Shown one piece after another: positions 24,534 through 37,200 of a stretch of DNA of 64,000 nt; position 1 is the stretch's first letter; each line of letters starts with the position of its first letter. The stretch comes from Gymnorhina tibicen (Eukaryota; Chordata; Aves; Passeriformes; Artamidae). The notes under the pieces were generated by a model, which was not told the DNA's origin, made no database searches, and worked only from the letters and a program-made list of their open reading frames with translations. The stretch lies in the NCBI GenBank assembly GCA_013399875.1, contig VXAZ01003468.1, positions 928,831 through 992,830 of the forward strand, read 5' to 3'. The position numbers and the translations under genes are program-made.

Positions 24534-27500
24534 CCGGATAAATCATGAGATTTACATTCTGCTTAATGGTAAAGTCATCTCCACAGGGCAGCAGGAAAAG
24601 ATGAGGTGCTGAACACTCCACAAGAAGCTCAAATAGCCCATTTTATTTTTAGGGAGGGAGGGATATCCACTTCTGATTTCCCTCAAAATGAAATCAGCAG
24701 TTGTGCAGAAATCACCCAATCCCCTTGGTTTCGGTGAGGAAACAGATGAACAGTTAAACCTTCCCCATCCCTGAACCAAGCCTCTGCCTCCTACAGCCCC
24801 TGCTCCAAGCCTGAAAGGCACCAGTGCCATGATGAAAATATTCCAGCTCTGCATGGTAACTCCACACTTACCTCTCCATGTCCAATAAAGAAAAGATTAT
24901 TAGAAAAATGCCACAAACACAGGCTTTTGAAAAGCCAAAAGAAAGAGAACTAAACCCCTGTGGCAGTTCTCCATTTGCACCTGATTTATATCAAGCCACT
25001 CTTTCCCTCATACCAGGTGATCTCCAGATTTTGCTTCAATACCAACGCAGCCCAGTTCACTTGGATCTGTCTGTGTTGAGATGAATCCAACTCAAAAGTG
25101 CTAAAAGCATCTGCAAATATCCAGGCAAGGTTACACCTGTCCAGTGCCAGAACTGACCACTAATTATTTATTAAAATCAAACTGATATCTGTTATTTGTT
25201 GCACTGAAGCAGGGATGGTGCCAGTTTAAGAAGAGAATTTAGAAGGGATTTTTATCAAGAGTTAATTCAATTTGACATCATCCACCAGGCAGATCCAGAG
25301 AGTAAAATATCAGAGCAATCTCATGTTAGAGATTGGAAAGGCTTTGGAAAACAAAACACAGAGGCAATATTGACCATTACAGAGGCAGCAGTGGCAGCAC
25401 GCTTCTGAAAGAAACACAAATGCATCTACCACACCTGAAAGGCTGTAAATAAAAAAGGATTGACCAGTTAAAACCTACAGCAGCAAGACAAAGAACAGAG
25501 TTAAAAAACCTGCTATGCAATGCTGTGGCTTGCTCCTAAGATAAGTTTCAAATGGTGCTCCAAGGAAAAATGTGATTGCTCCAACTCCTTTGGGGTCTCA
25601 TTAGATCCTTGCTCCACGGCAGCACCACTCATTAGGAGGCTGCTTCCCAGGTAGCCCCTGTGAGGTGCCTGTGGCTCTTCCTCAGCCTCCCGTCCCTGCA
25701 GGGGCACTGACAGGAGACAAATCCTCCTGACCAAGCTGAGCACAAAAACCAGCAAGGAACTTCCACAGAAACTTCTCCATTCCCAAGCGCTGAGCAGGAT
25801 TACAGCTCTCTCCAGTGTGCCATTAGCAGAGGCCTAGTTAAAAGCATCATTTTATACAAAATTAATTTACGACAGCTTAATATGGAAGAAGCAGCAACTG
25901 TTCTGTGGAGAGTTTTATTACAACTTCTTCTGTCTGGCTGCATTTATCGACTCTCAGCCACGGTCCCCTGCCTGCCCAGCCCATCCCTCCTCTGCACCCG
26001 ATCCAAACCTCCCTGGAACACGGATCACACAGGATCTCACAGGATCACACAGCTCTTTCTGCCCTGCAGAACCTCCTCCCTGGCCCTGCACTTACTGCAG
26101 TCCCTCCTCCTCCCACTGCAGCTAAGAGCATTTGTAGTGATTGAATGCCCACTCTGCCCACATTCTCATCTCTCCACTCCGGGTGTCACAGGGCATCTCT
26201 GCTTTTTCTCTCTCATCCCTCATGACAGTCCAAGCCCTGAACACACCAGCAGGGTTTTCTGAACTCGGTATCTGCAGTTCTGCCACCTCAGAGCTATAAC
26301 CACTAAAAAACCTTTAGCTCAGCCCAGCCCGTACCCAGGGAGTTATTCCATCTCAACAAAAGCAGCGCAGTTGCAAAGAGAAAATAATTAAGGAATGACA
26401 TTTATCTTAAAAGTCCTCAGGAATCCTGCTCTGTTTTAAGACCATCACCTTCCACAACTCTTTGAGTCAACCACTCGAGAGCCTCTTTACATCTTGCCAG
26501 AGGTTCTTACTTTCCCACACCTGTGGAGACAGCTCAGCTCAATCAATCCCAGGACGCCCATGGGAACACTTCACGAAGAACCAGCTCTGCACTCTTCCCG
26601 AACTTTACTGGGAAATGTTTACCAGACTCTCCTGAAACTCCTGCCATTTAATCAGTCATGAGTACAATTTAAAATTAATAAGTCTCTGAAGCAACAGCAG
26701 CTAAACACCCAACATCCACTGAAAGACCAATTCCCACCGCAGTGACTCAAACCTCACGACATGTTTAGTTCCTGCCTTTGGAAACTGGTTTTGGTGCTGG
26801 TGCAGTGAAGGTGTTCCACTGATAGAGCAGGTTAATTCTGCAAATTCAAAATGCAGCTACCAAATTAAATCCGAATCATACTGCCCTTTTCTAGTTTACT
26901 TAGTGAAATGTCCACACATTGAACTTCTGTGGTAATCTGCTTTGTCTCATCTGCACACAGACTTTGTGTGCCCTGCTTAACACCAAACTCATTCCCAGGC
27001 TCCAAGCAAAACCTTCATTCAGTGGCAAAGTTGTACTTCCCAAACATACAGGAGAGAAGGATGTTAAAGAACAAATATTTTCAGGCTGCAGTGTCTTGGG
27101 AAGAATTCTTTACCTGTGGTAACCCAGAATCTTGCATATTTAGCACAGAGAAAAGTTTGAGATTCCCTGCAAGTATTAATAACATTGAGAAGTAGATATT
27201 CATATTCACCAGTCACCGCCAAAAGCCAACTTCAGCTGCTACTTTAAATATTTCCACTTGTACAGGTACATTTCTCTGTACTTCAGTAATTATTAAATGC
27301 CTTCCCAACCCACGGTACATGGCAGCAAAACAACCTCGTGCATTTAAACCCCTGCTGATTAACATAAAAATGTTAAAATTGCAACGCATCCTTGATGACA
27401 CAATCTGTGCTCTGCCCAGTACTTCCTCCTTTCTTGGAATAACAGTATTTCAAGCCAATAATCAACTTGAAATTTTTTTTTTTTCCCAGAAGAGTGACCT

Positions 27501-27995
27501 GTCACAAATCAAGTATTTCCTCTGTTATTTTCAGGCCCCTGTTCTTATAATTTGTATGCCTGAGGCTTTTCCCCTGTAACCTACCAATTTCAGACACCCT
27601 TTTGATAACACAGATGGGTCATCACCTTCAACCAGGCATTCCAAGACAGGTACTTCCAGAGGTCAGGAATTCTGTGAACCCACATGACAGCATGTCACAA
27701 ATCACTTCAAAATAATGTAGGGCTTGAGAATTATGATAAATAAATCAGAGCTGTTGGGGAAAAAAAAAAATCAAATATGAAGTTGGGTGAACTCTGGCTT
27801 GTGTAGCTGCAGTGGGGGGAGAGGGTGAGACCTGATTTATATTTCCATAAGAGGAATGACTCCGATGTCTGCATTTGTGCTGCAGACTCTCCCGGGCTGC
27901 CAGGACTCACTGCCAGCAGCACAGGGAGCCTTGGGATGGAGAAGATGCTGCTGCTGAGTCAATATTTAACCCCTGAAAAAAAGGGTGACCATTGG

Positions 27996-28565
27996 AATCA
28001 GAATGGGTTGGGTTGGGAGGGACCTTAAAGCCCATCCAGTGCCACCCCTGCCATGGGCAGGGACACCTTCCACTGTCCCAGGCTGCTCCAAGCCCCGTCC
28101 AACCTGGCCTTGGGCACTGCCAGGGATCCAGGGGCAGCCACAGCTTCTCTGGGCACCCTGTGCCAGGGCCTCCCCACCCTCATAGCCAGGAATTCCTTCC
28201 CAATATCCCATCTAACCCTGCCCTCTGGCAGTGTGAAGCCATTCTCCTTGTCCTGTCACCCCACACCCCTGTCAGTTGTCTCTCTGCATCTTTCCTGCAG
28301 CTCCTTCAGGCACCACGAGGCCACACTGAGGTCACCCCAGAGCTTCTCCTCTCCAGGCTGAACACTCCCAGCTCTCCCAGCCTTTCCTCCCAGCAGAGCT
28401 GCTCCATCCCTCTGCTCATCCTGGAGCCTCCTCTGGGCTCTCTCCAGCAGCTCCAGGCCCTCCCTGTGCCGGGCCCAGGGCTGGGGCAGCTCTGCAGGTG
28501 GGGTCTCACCTGATCACAGGGGCACAATCCCCCCTTTCCTGCTGCGATCAGCCCAGGATTTTATG
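27996..28565 (-). mobile_element. CR1 LINE fragment, longest in the window
   Basis: About 570 bases of CR1 3' sequence in reverse orientation: the 3' terminus near GGGTTGGGTTGGGAGGGACC, the CCACCCCTGCCATGGGCAGG block, then the 3' coding region up to GGGGTCTCACCTGATCACAG. Frames across it (173 codons plus, 81 minus) are element sequence and hold no complete reverse transcriptase. It ends about 200 bases from a dense CpG patch. Confidence 0.9.
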
Positions 28566-28774
28566 ATGCATTCCTCATTCCCGAGTCCGGAGCCTTTATC
28601 CACACACCCAGAGCAGCCTCTGGTGAGGCAGCAATAGCAGCATTTCTCTCAGAGCACCTCTGGTTCCATCCACCACAAACCACAACTTCAAAAGCCTCTT
28701 TCATCCTGCACGGCTGCCCCAATACAAACTCATCCCTTTCCACTGCATACATAATTCCACTTTGATATTCCCTG

Positions 28775-28905
28775 GCCAGAGCGGAGCTGCCGCGTGCCTC
28801 TCGCCGCGTCCCAGCCCGAGCGAGCGTCCAGGTCCCGCACGGCACGGAGCCCCGGGAATGCTGCTCCACGCCGGCTGCCCTGGCTCCGAGGGTCACCCGC
28901 AGCAA
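28775..28905. promoter_or_regulatory. Small dense CpG patch
   Basis: By hand count there are about 17 CpG dinucleotides in some 130 bases, far above the flanks, immediately after a CpG-poor region. It could be a minor or alternative promoter in the putative 5' UTR intron, or a GC-rich relic of a repeat. No exon boundary could be fixed. Confidence 0.4.
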
Positions 28906-29060
28906 TTTGTCAGCAGCTCCCTCTTCATCAAAAATTGACAGGCTGCTGAATTTCCAATGATGCTACGGCCCATGGTAAAGCCATCTGCCTCAAGTATTTT
29001 TTTAAACGGAATGCGCCGTTCTCCCTCATCTCTCTGCTCAAAATCACACCACGGGACGAG

Positions 29061-29087
29061 CGAGACCCTACCCCGAGACCCTACCCC
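29061..29087. repeat. 13-base tandem duplication
   Basis: CGAGACCCTACCC occurs twice head to tail. Confidence 0.8.
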
Positions 29088-29829
29088 TGAGATGGGCTCC
29101 AAACCCCAGGAAGTGAAATTCAGGCAGATCCTGAACGGAGGCATCCAAGGAGCAAAGTGCCACAGAGTGACAACAAGCCAGCAGGCACTGGAATAAACAA
29201 AACAAAAAAACCCGGCACAAATCTGAAGCCTCTCCTCAAGTCCCTCCCAACACGAAGATTTAAAACAAATTAAAAATGAAACAAAACAAAAAAACAAAAA
29301 ACCAACCACAGGCAGCCCATTACATGCCACAAAACAGCGACACAGTCAATCCACTTAAAAAGTGCTGACAATAGTGCTCTGCAACTTGAAAGAATGTAAA
29401 ACTCTACACAAAAATACCCTCAACATCCAAAGGCACCAAAACTTAAATCAGCAGTGCCCTGTGTTTAACTTTTCCTAAAGAAGAAGTTAACTTTGATTTT
29501 CAGAGCCCCCTGTAACAAATACTGTTGCTTTTAGTCCCAAAAATCCTCATCAAAATGAGCACTCCAGCCTGCCTGGTGCCTCTCACTGCAGGAGAGGCTC
29601 AGAAACTCAATCAGAGCAGACAGAAACAACATTTCCAACCCACTAAACCTCCCTTACTCTGACAGTTTAAACTGCAACATATGAGAAAAATCATTCTGTG
29701 CTGAATACCTTTAGAGCTGACAAATGAAACAGCCAGGACACTTCGGGCTTGGAAAAACCCAAGAGACTTTTTAGGTGAAACAGTAAAATGTGTTGTTACC
29801 TACACATACATACACAGGTATTTACAGGG

Positions 29830-29850
29830 AAATAAATAAATAAATAAATA
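29830..29850. repeat. AAAT microsatellite
   Basis: Five AAAT units. Confidence 0.85.
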
Positions 29851-30830
29851 TCTATGTATTTGTAGCAATCTAATAATGTATCATAGACAACTGCAGAAAA
29901 ATCTCTTCTTTCTCACCCTCTCTTTCCTCCTTCCAGGTCTCGTTAATGCTCAAGTGCCTACAAGAAAATTTATTCACTTTAAATGGCATTTTTGTCCTAT
30001 ACCCAGCTCAACACAGGAAGAAATCCCCCCCACACAACCACGTCTTTAAAACACCCAATCCAGCCTTAAACCATGAGCTGTGCATTGCATTAGGCAGGAA
30101 TTTTCCAGAAAAAGCAGTACAGTTATTTCTTTGTTTCCAGTGGAAGTTAAATAATTCCTAACAGATGTGAGGATGAGAACCTGCACCTCTCCCACCCAAA
30201 CGCCACCATGGCACTGGGGCTTCCCACAAAGCCCTGGCCTCAACTTGGCTTTGAAATGGAAAAAGCCTCCAAGATTGCAGATTTTAAACTCTTTAATAAT
30301 GCATTTTAATGCAGACTTTTCTGGCCAATTTACTTGGAGCAAGACAGGACAGCCTTTCCCTCCTGCCCTGCACAGGTCTGATGGCTGGGCTGGTTTTATT
30401 TGAGGTTTTTAACATTAGAGAGCCTACTCCGTCAAAAACTCAAACAAATAAATGTATTACAGGACTCAAAGGCTGATGATTGTCCTCTACATGGATCCTC
30501 TGGTACACTTACACACGGTGTGAATTTGGTATTTTATTATTACATTACACATTTGTTTCTTCTTGACTGAAACTTCCCAGATCAAAGCTGACATAAAATT
30601 GATGTTCCATCCAGCACAACACTTGTTTACAGCCCAACATGCAACAGGTAAGGAGATGTTTTGTCTCTGTTTCATCACAAAAGAACAACTGCTTCCCAAG
30701 AAGGAATAAACCAAGAGAGAAAAATGGGATAGATGCTTCAAGCAGGGAAGCAAACAAGAGGAATAAAGGTAAAAATGCGGAATTTACATTTTATATACAG
30801 CTCCACTCAGCCTTTTCTTATTCTTTTCAA

Positions 30831-30842
30831 ATATATATATAT
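30831..30842. repeat. Short AT dinucleotide run
   Basis: Six AT units. Confidence 0.75.
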
Positions 30843-31714
30843 AGCCTGGGAATGGAGGAGCTTGATAGAAATATTCACCAATTTCAGCAGGGAACTGAGC
30901 TTTGGGAGATATGGCCACAGGTACCCTTAATCTATCCTGTCTGTGATTATCTTCCTCCAAGTCACATGCAGGAAAATAATCCCCTGCAGCACAGAGCACT
31001 GATGTGAAAGGAAAGAAAAGCTCAAAGTCACAGCTGAATGGTTAGACCTGAACCCATTTCAGCACTTTTTTTTCCCCTTCTACTTCTTACTTGAGACCAA
31101 GGCAGCTTAATCTGCATTGATGTCTATGAAGTTTCACTTGAAAAAGTTCTTCAGTCTGAGAGTTTCCTCTCTCATGAATAGGAACAAAATGCTCAAATAT
31201 TTTCACGAAAAAAGTTTCTTTTCCTTTTTACAAAGGAAACGATGAGACATCGCCTGAAAACTTAAATACTGCATTTCAGCCAAATTTCAAACCAGCAGCA
31301 CAGATATTAATCAAAAAATGAGACTGTAAGAGAAAAAACACCCGACCAGGAGGCAGAACAAAGCCCACTGGAGACCATGAGAAAACCATTAGAGATGTTC
31401 AGTGGATGAGCGTGGCTGATTTGCTTGCACATGACAGGAGAGCAACAGAATCAAACCATTTCATGGTTATTATTAATACCACAGAACATGATAAATTTTT
31501 AATATTATTATTTTCATTTTAACGAACACTTTGCCACCTCTTTCCACTCCTCACTTTCCCTCTGTTTTGCTCCCCACATCCCTGCTCCTCTTCATTAATC
31601 CACTTAATTCCAGCATCAGTTTAGATACACATTTGCTTCATTAACTCACTGCTGGAGGAGGACAGTACCCAGACCCCTGTGATGGAAAGGGTTCAGTTCT
31701 GTACAATCTCGATA

Positions 31715-31737
31715 TTATAATTATTATTATTATTATT
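31715..31737. repeat. ATT trinucleotide microsatellite
   Basis: About seven ATT units, the first slightly degenerate. Confidence 0.85.
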
Positions 31738-32453
31738 TGGGTATCTTTGTTCCTCGTGTCTCCAGGAAACCAAGTCTCAGCATGAGACCATCATCTGGAA
31801 AAAGCAGAAATTAGAGGTTAAATTCTACTCAGTTTTCTTCCACTGACACTAAAAGACAAATGTTACAGTCCATCCCAAAATTAATGCATACAAACATGGC
31901 TGATCCACCAACAGCAGTAAAGAAAGAACCAGATTTTTTAGCCAAACAACTGTGGAACACCTCTTTTATCCTTTGCATGTAATGAGGCCTCACTTTCAGG
32001 GAGGAAAAAACCAACCAAGTATTTAAATTACTTAACAAGATCTCTTTAAATATCAGTACAAGGTTAGATGTGATAAAGATGCCACTGGCTTTGCTGGGCA
32101 AGTTTGACAGCTTCAGTTTAAAAAAAAAAAACCCCAAAACCCAAACAAAACTGGACGGAGCAGAGAGCTACACTGAGATAACATTCAGTGGTGATGAACC
32201 CAAGACTATCTAAAGTACTAAAAAACAAAATCAATTTCTTGACTTAGGAACTAAATTCAGATTAGGAAATCTCTGCCTGACAAAGGCCTGAAAAACACGG
32301 AAGGAAAAGAAGAAGGGGAGAGAGGTTAATTGGTTTAAGAGTACCAAGATACAAAATGCCCTGGCAGGAAAACAAATCTGCAGAAGAGAGCCCATGGAGG
32401 GGGATGGAGAAACAAACACAAATTTGATTTTTGAAGTTCAGGAGCTTTATTTC

Positions 32454-32476
32454 ATAATAATAATAATAATAATAAT
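32454..32476. repeat. ATA trinucleotide microsatellite
   Basis: About seven to eight units, followed by an ATG/ATC-rich degenerate tail. Confidence 0.85.
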
Positions 32477-33670
32477 CATGATGATATTGTTGTGAGGTTA
32501 TTCATGGCACCAAAGTGAGTTTGAAGTCCATCTCCAGAAAACCTACACCGGGAGCTTTACTAACCAAAATCTCCACTGCCCAAATATCACTTTCCCTCAA
32601 AAGTAACAATTCTTTTGCACCATGTCTTACAGGAAAGCAGCAACAAGCCCCAGGCCTGAGAAGATGCTGTTTTTCTTTCAGATCTCCAAGGTTCACTTCA
32701 TGTCTTAATGCACTTGGCGTTGCTCTCACCATTAATCCTGTACTGCAGACCAAGAGAAAGTGCTTTTCCAGAAATGACCTCAAACTAAATTCATAATTCT
32801 TTAAAAACCAATAAACCCACTGAACCAGAGAACTCAGCCCTTCTGCAGTGGGCTCCAGGCACACAAAGCTGCTTTATTCCCTTTAGCAAGATCCACTAGC
32901 ACCTTGATTTAAAGCACAGAGTGGAAACTGTTTATATGGTTTAACAACAGTCCTGTGTTTTGAGCCAGGAAAGGAAGGAAGAGGCCAGAAGACACCAGAG
33001 GTCCTCCATAAACAGAGACTAGAGGCATAAATTCAACCCACCACTAAATCTGTATATTTCTGTGCTGAAGCACAGTCCTACCTAATACTTCTTCCTAAAC
33101 CTCTCAGATCTAGGGCAGCATCCCTTAACTCTTTCCAGGTCCTCCCACAGAACTCCAGATCTTCTGCATTTCATTTTTTCTGGACTTACCATCATCAGGA
33201 GGAAAGATCCTCTCTGAAGAGTGGATATTTGTGTGCCAGCACATATATTGGAAGGGTTCTTATCTCCCTCACAGGGAACAGTTACTCTAAGCTGAATATA
33301 GAATTTGAGTAGTCACATCTGTTACACACGGCCCGAAAGATGCTGCAGCTGCTGAAATATTTGGGACACCTCTGCATCCTTCACTGTAGAGGAGAGGGAA
33401 GGTGAAAAGCAGAGCTTGTGCTGAAACAGAGCCTCGAAGAACACACTTTGCCTGGCTTGAAGTGGTGCCATTAACGCAAGAACAAAGTATAAACTCATCC
33501 ACAAAAAAACCTTGCACAAGAGTACTTGAAGCCGTGCCTGCAATGCATGTTTTTAACTCATGAAAAGGATTTTTTTTTCTATAAAGGCTTTTGAAGCCTT
33601 TTTTTGTCTAAGCAGACCATTAAATTCACCTGACCATAATGGCTCTAGGAAGCAGGATTTTTCAAAGCCC

Positions 33671-33717
33671 AATATTACAGGAGACTTTCAAGACTTCTTT
33701 CACCTTCCTGTAATATT
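33671..33717. repeat. Inverted repeat, 12-base perfect stem
   Basis: AATATTACAGGA (33671-33682) and TCCTGTAATATT (33706-33717) are exact reverse complements around a 23-base loop. CC/GG beyond the stem could pair across a small bulge. It could fold as a hairpin in RNA from either strand. Confidence 0.75.
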
Positions 33718-34023
33718 AATTGGACCTCCATATATTGGACATCATGGAGAGGAAGAATACAATCACAGAGCTTTGCCAATTGATGATAAAGCTTGCTGGG
33801 ATTTTGTTTCTAGAAGTACCAACCCCTTTTAGTTAGGAAAGTCTCAGGTATGTAAAAACATATCCCAGTGAAACAAAGGGCTGGGTTTTTTAGAAATCCT
33901 CCACACTGTTAATACAGACAGAACTCATGGAATTTCTCAGAATAATGCATCCCTCAGGAGGATTTGCAAAGGAAGCAGATAAAGAACAAGTGTGCCCAGA
34001 ACTGCAGTTTCCTGCATCCAGAG

Positions 34024-34200
34024 AGAGGCCCTGGCACAGGGTGCCCAGAGCAGCTGTGGCTGCCCCTGGATCCCTGGCAGTGCCCAAGGCCAGGCTGGAC
34101 ACTGGGGCTTGGAGCACCCTGGGACAGGGGAAGGTGTCCCTGGCTGGAATTGGATGGGCTTTATGATCCCTTCCAACCCAAACCATTCTGGGATTCTCTG
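34024..34200 (+). mobile_element. CR1 LINE 3'-end fragment
   Basis: Reads in the sense direction: CTGTGGCTGCCCCTGGATCC, GGCCAGGCTGGACACTGGGG, then ATGATCCCTTCCAACCC and AAACCATTCTGGGATTCT at the 3' end. It is a 5'-truncated copy of about 175 bases. Confidence 0.9.
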
Positions 34201-37200
34201 TGAGTCCATCACAAGTAAAACTTCACAAAAGTAAAGAGTAAATGGGTTTTCCATCAGTTTCTTTTTGACAACATTTCTTTTGTGACAGTAAGAACACCAC
34301 ATCAGCTCTCTGCTGCCATCCTTGCTTGTGTCCCAAGCCCTTTTCACAGGTGCCATTTAACCAGTTCAAACCACTCTGCAATGCTGTCTCCCAGGAAGCA
34401 CAGGAATGAATCAATCTGAGAATGGAATGTCCATTACCACCTTTAATTAGGCTTACTGGACAAGCTGCTGAGTCCTTTGGAAAAGAAAAATGTGGATCCT
34501 TACTAATCTAGAATTAAAAGAAATTTGGCTTAGAACTACAGGCATTTAACTGTCTGCAGTGCTTATTCTGGGGAATAATGCACTTCAAATTTTTCTGAAA
34601 ACACGGAGGAACTGCTGATTCCTCTCTCCCTGCTACAGGGAGCCAAGGGCTGGGAGAAGATGGCCTTTGTTACAATATTGTAAAGGGGCATCAGGATAGA
34701 GAAGACTATTTTCCTTCTCTCCCTATTTTACTAGGTTACCTGCAGGGGAAAAAATGTCATTTTTACGTTCTGGGCGTTGTTGTATGCTCTAAATAAAAAC
34801 GCCAAGCTCAGTTCTCTTAAAAATGTCACACTGGACTATTATCTGCTGGACAGAGAACATCCTCAGACACCAGCAGGAAGTATGTCTATGCCATCAGGGA
34901 TTTGTAAGTTTGAGACATACATATAACTTTTTTCAGGCTGGAAACACCTACTGTGACAATGCCCAAAAGCTCCCAAAAAGGCAGCAGGTACCAGGTGAGG
35001 CATTAAAGGGATTCAATGACCCAGACCAGAACTGATGCCTGTTCTGCATTAAGTAATCAAGAGTCCATCTCAGAACATGAACAGAGCGGAGAAAACTTCA
35101 GGTTTAACCCCAAACCTTACCACTGTCTTCTATCAGTTTCACCCATTTTACTGTTGTGTTTTTATTTTATATTCACAACCGTGCAAAGGTCTGGGAGCTT
35201 TCTGTTCTTTCAGGGTGACACAGAGGCACCAGCAGTTGGCTATGCAGGTTATCAAAATCTGTAACATCGGGATGTTCAGATGCTGGGGGAAGAGAGGAGT
35301 GTGTTAAAACTGCCCACCAGGAGGAAGCACAAGGTGGTGCAGCTTTGCAACTTCCTTAAGCTGCTTAACTCCAGATAAGGAGCTTATGCAACTTCCTTAA
35401 CTCTGGAGAACATTCAGCAAGTGATAGCAAGCAGTGCTCAGGTGAAGGCACACTTGGGACAGGCACTTCAGCAGTCATTCTGCCCTCTTACCGAGGGAAG
35501 AAGCAAAAAAACCCCAAGTCCCCTTCCAAAAAAAAATCCATCCAGGAAAAGTCGGGGCGGTTTAGCAGAGGAGATGTTCCACGTTTGTTTTCCTTGATGA
35601 TTCCCGTGCATGACTTGGGGAGCGGCACAGTAAGCCCAGCTCCTGAGCCAGAGATTATTTCACATCTCTAAGTGGAGCCTGACTATGAAGAAGCTGCTTT
35701 GTGGTACTTCTTTGAAAGTAGAGGAGCTTTAGGAAGGAGTATAAACACTGCGGCCATTCCAGTCACCAGACAGAGCCACTGAGAGCTGTTCAGATCCTTC
35801 ATCTGAAAATAAACCTGAAAATAAACCCATCAACCCACAACAGGCCTAAGGGTATTCACGGGACAGGACAGGGACAAGGTCAAAGCCTTAAGGACTTACA
35901 ACAGGCTTGATTAACTTCCACCTGAGCTGGGAATTGAAAGAGTAACAAACAGGAGAGAGACACTCCAGTCCTCTCGGAAGCTGTTGAAGAAAACCTGAAG
36001 GAAGCTCAGAAAAGACCTTTCTTTCACCTTGGTGCCTTCTGGAGAGGCACCAAATGCCACCATCACCACTCCCAGTGGTGTCAAACACCAGCTCAGGGCT
36101 CAGCAAACACCACAGGGGCTGGCACCACTCCCCTGTCCAGCCAGGGGCTCTGGGGGCTGTGCTTCTGAAGAGGATGGGATGTTTCCTCATCAAGGTTCAA
36201 CTTATTTCAGCTATTTTGTAGGAGGGCAGATCTGCAGAACAACCAGTCTCCAAGTGCACCTGATGAAATACTGGAACCTTCTCACCTCTGGATTTCAGTG
36301 TGTGAAGCACGGTTCTGTGGCAGGGAAGAACCTGCTACAGAACAAAGTGCCAAGCAAATCCACCATCTCTTATTCTAGGAGAAGAGGGGATGAAACTCTA
36401 CTTATCCTGCATTTAACAAGTCGCAGAAGAACAGCACTGTTAGAGCTAACACCTCTTCTGTTTACATTTTAGGCTTATCGAGGAAAAGAGATGCTCAAGG
36501 AGCCTATAAACTACAGCTTTTAAAGCATTAGAAACACAGCTCTTTACCAGGGCCACAGCAATTTTTATTTTCTTCAGCAATACAATAGCAAAAATCGTCA
36601 ACGTGAGATTCAAAATCAAATAGCTACAAAAATTACAGTGAGAAATTGAAAAACTGCAAGATCTATAAACAGATTAAGCTCCACAGCTAAAAGGAAAACT
36701 ACCACGTGTATGCAACCACTTCAAGGACTGTATTTGATTCCACAGATAGTTTGCCAGTCTTCTGTTAGGCTTCATTGCTTTTTCCACTGTGATTTCAACA
36801 GGATTTTCAGACCAGGAAAGATGTGAGATAATCAATGAGAGGAGGAATAGTGCTGTGTGAGAATGCAGCCCCTTGAAAAACGGGGGAGAAAAGAGGAAAG
36901 TAACTCTGGTTTTCATTAATTTAGCTCCTTCTAGGACAAGAGCTAACTCTTGCTTAGTCAAGAGTAGCAAACAGACAATGCCCAAGAACGGGGAAGGGTT
37001 ACACACATGAGCAGCTGCTGCCCCTCATCTTGTCAAGGAGGAAGAAGAACCCATTGAAGTGCACTTCCCCTGCAGCCAGGCAGGGATGGCACAGAGCTCC
37101 TGGGGGCTGTGAGCAGCAGCCCTGGCCTAAGACAGGTCCAGGTAAGCTGGAACTCAGCTCTAACACAGGAAACTGAAGTTTACAGCATGGATTTAGCCAG

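Noticed and set aside
27992..28513. 173-codon plus-strand frame
   Set aside because: It is antisense to a CR1 fragment and the same words recur in the CR1 copies at 24.4 and 44.9 kb.
33230..33260. GCACATATATTGGAAGG resembling part of U6 snRNA
   Set aside because: Only a short stretch agrees, and the rest of the U6 sequence is absent.
33583..33606. Hairpin followed by T run resembling a bacterial terminator
   Set aside because: The context is vertebrate intron-type DNA, so an intrinsic bacterial terminator is not meaningful.
33560..33832. Faint likeness of VILIGP ... FVSR to guanylate-kinase-like (MAGUK) domains
   Set aside because: The spacing between the two motifs is about half that of the family and nothing between them matches. 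Two short hairpins overlap the frame.
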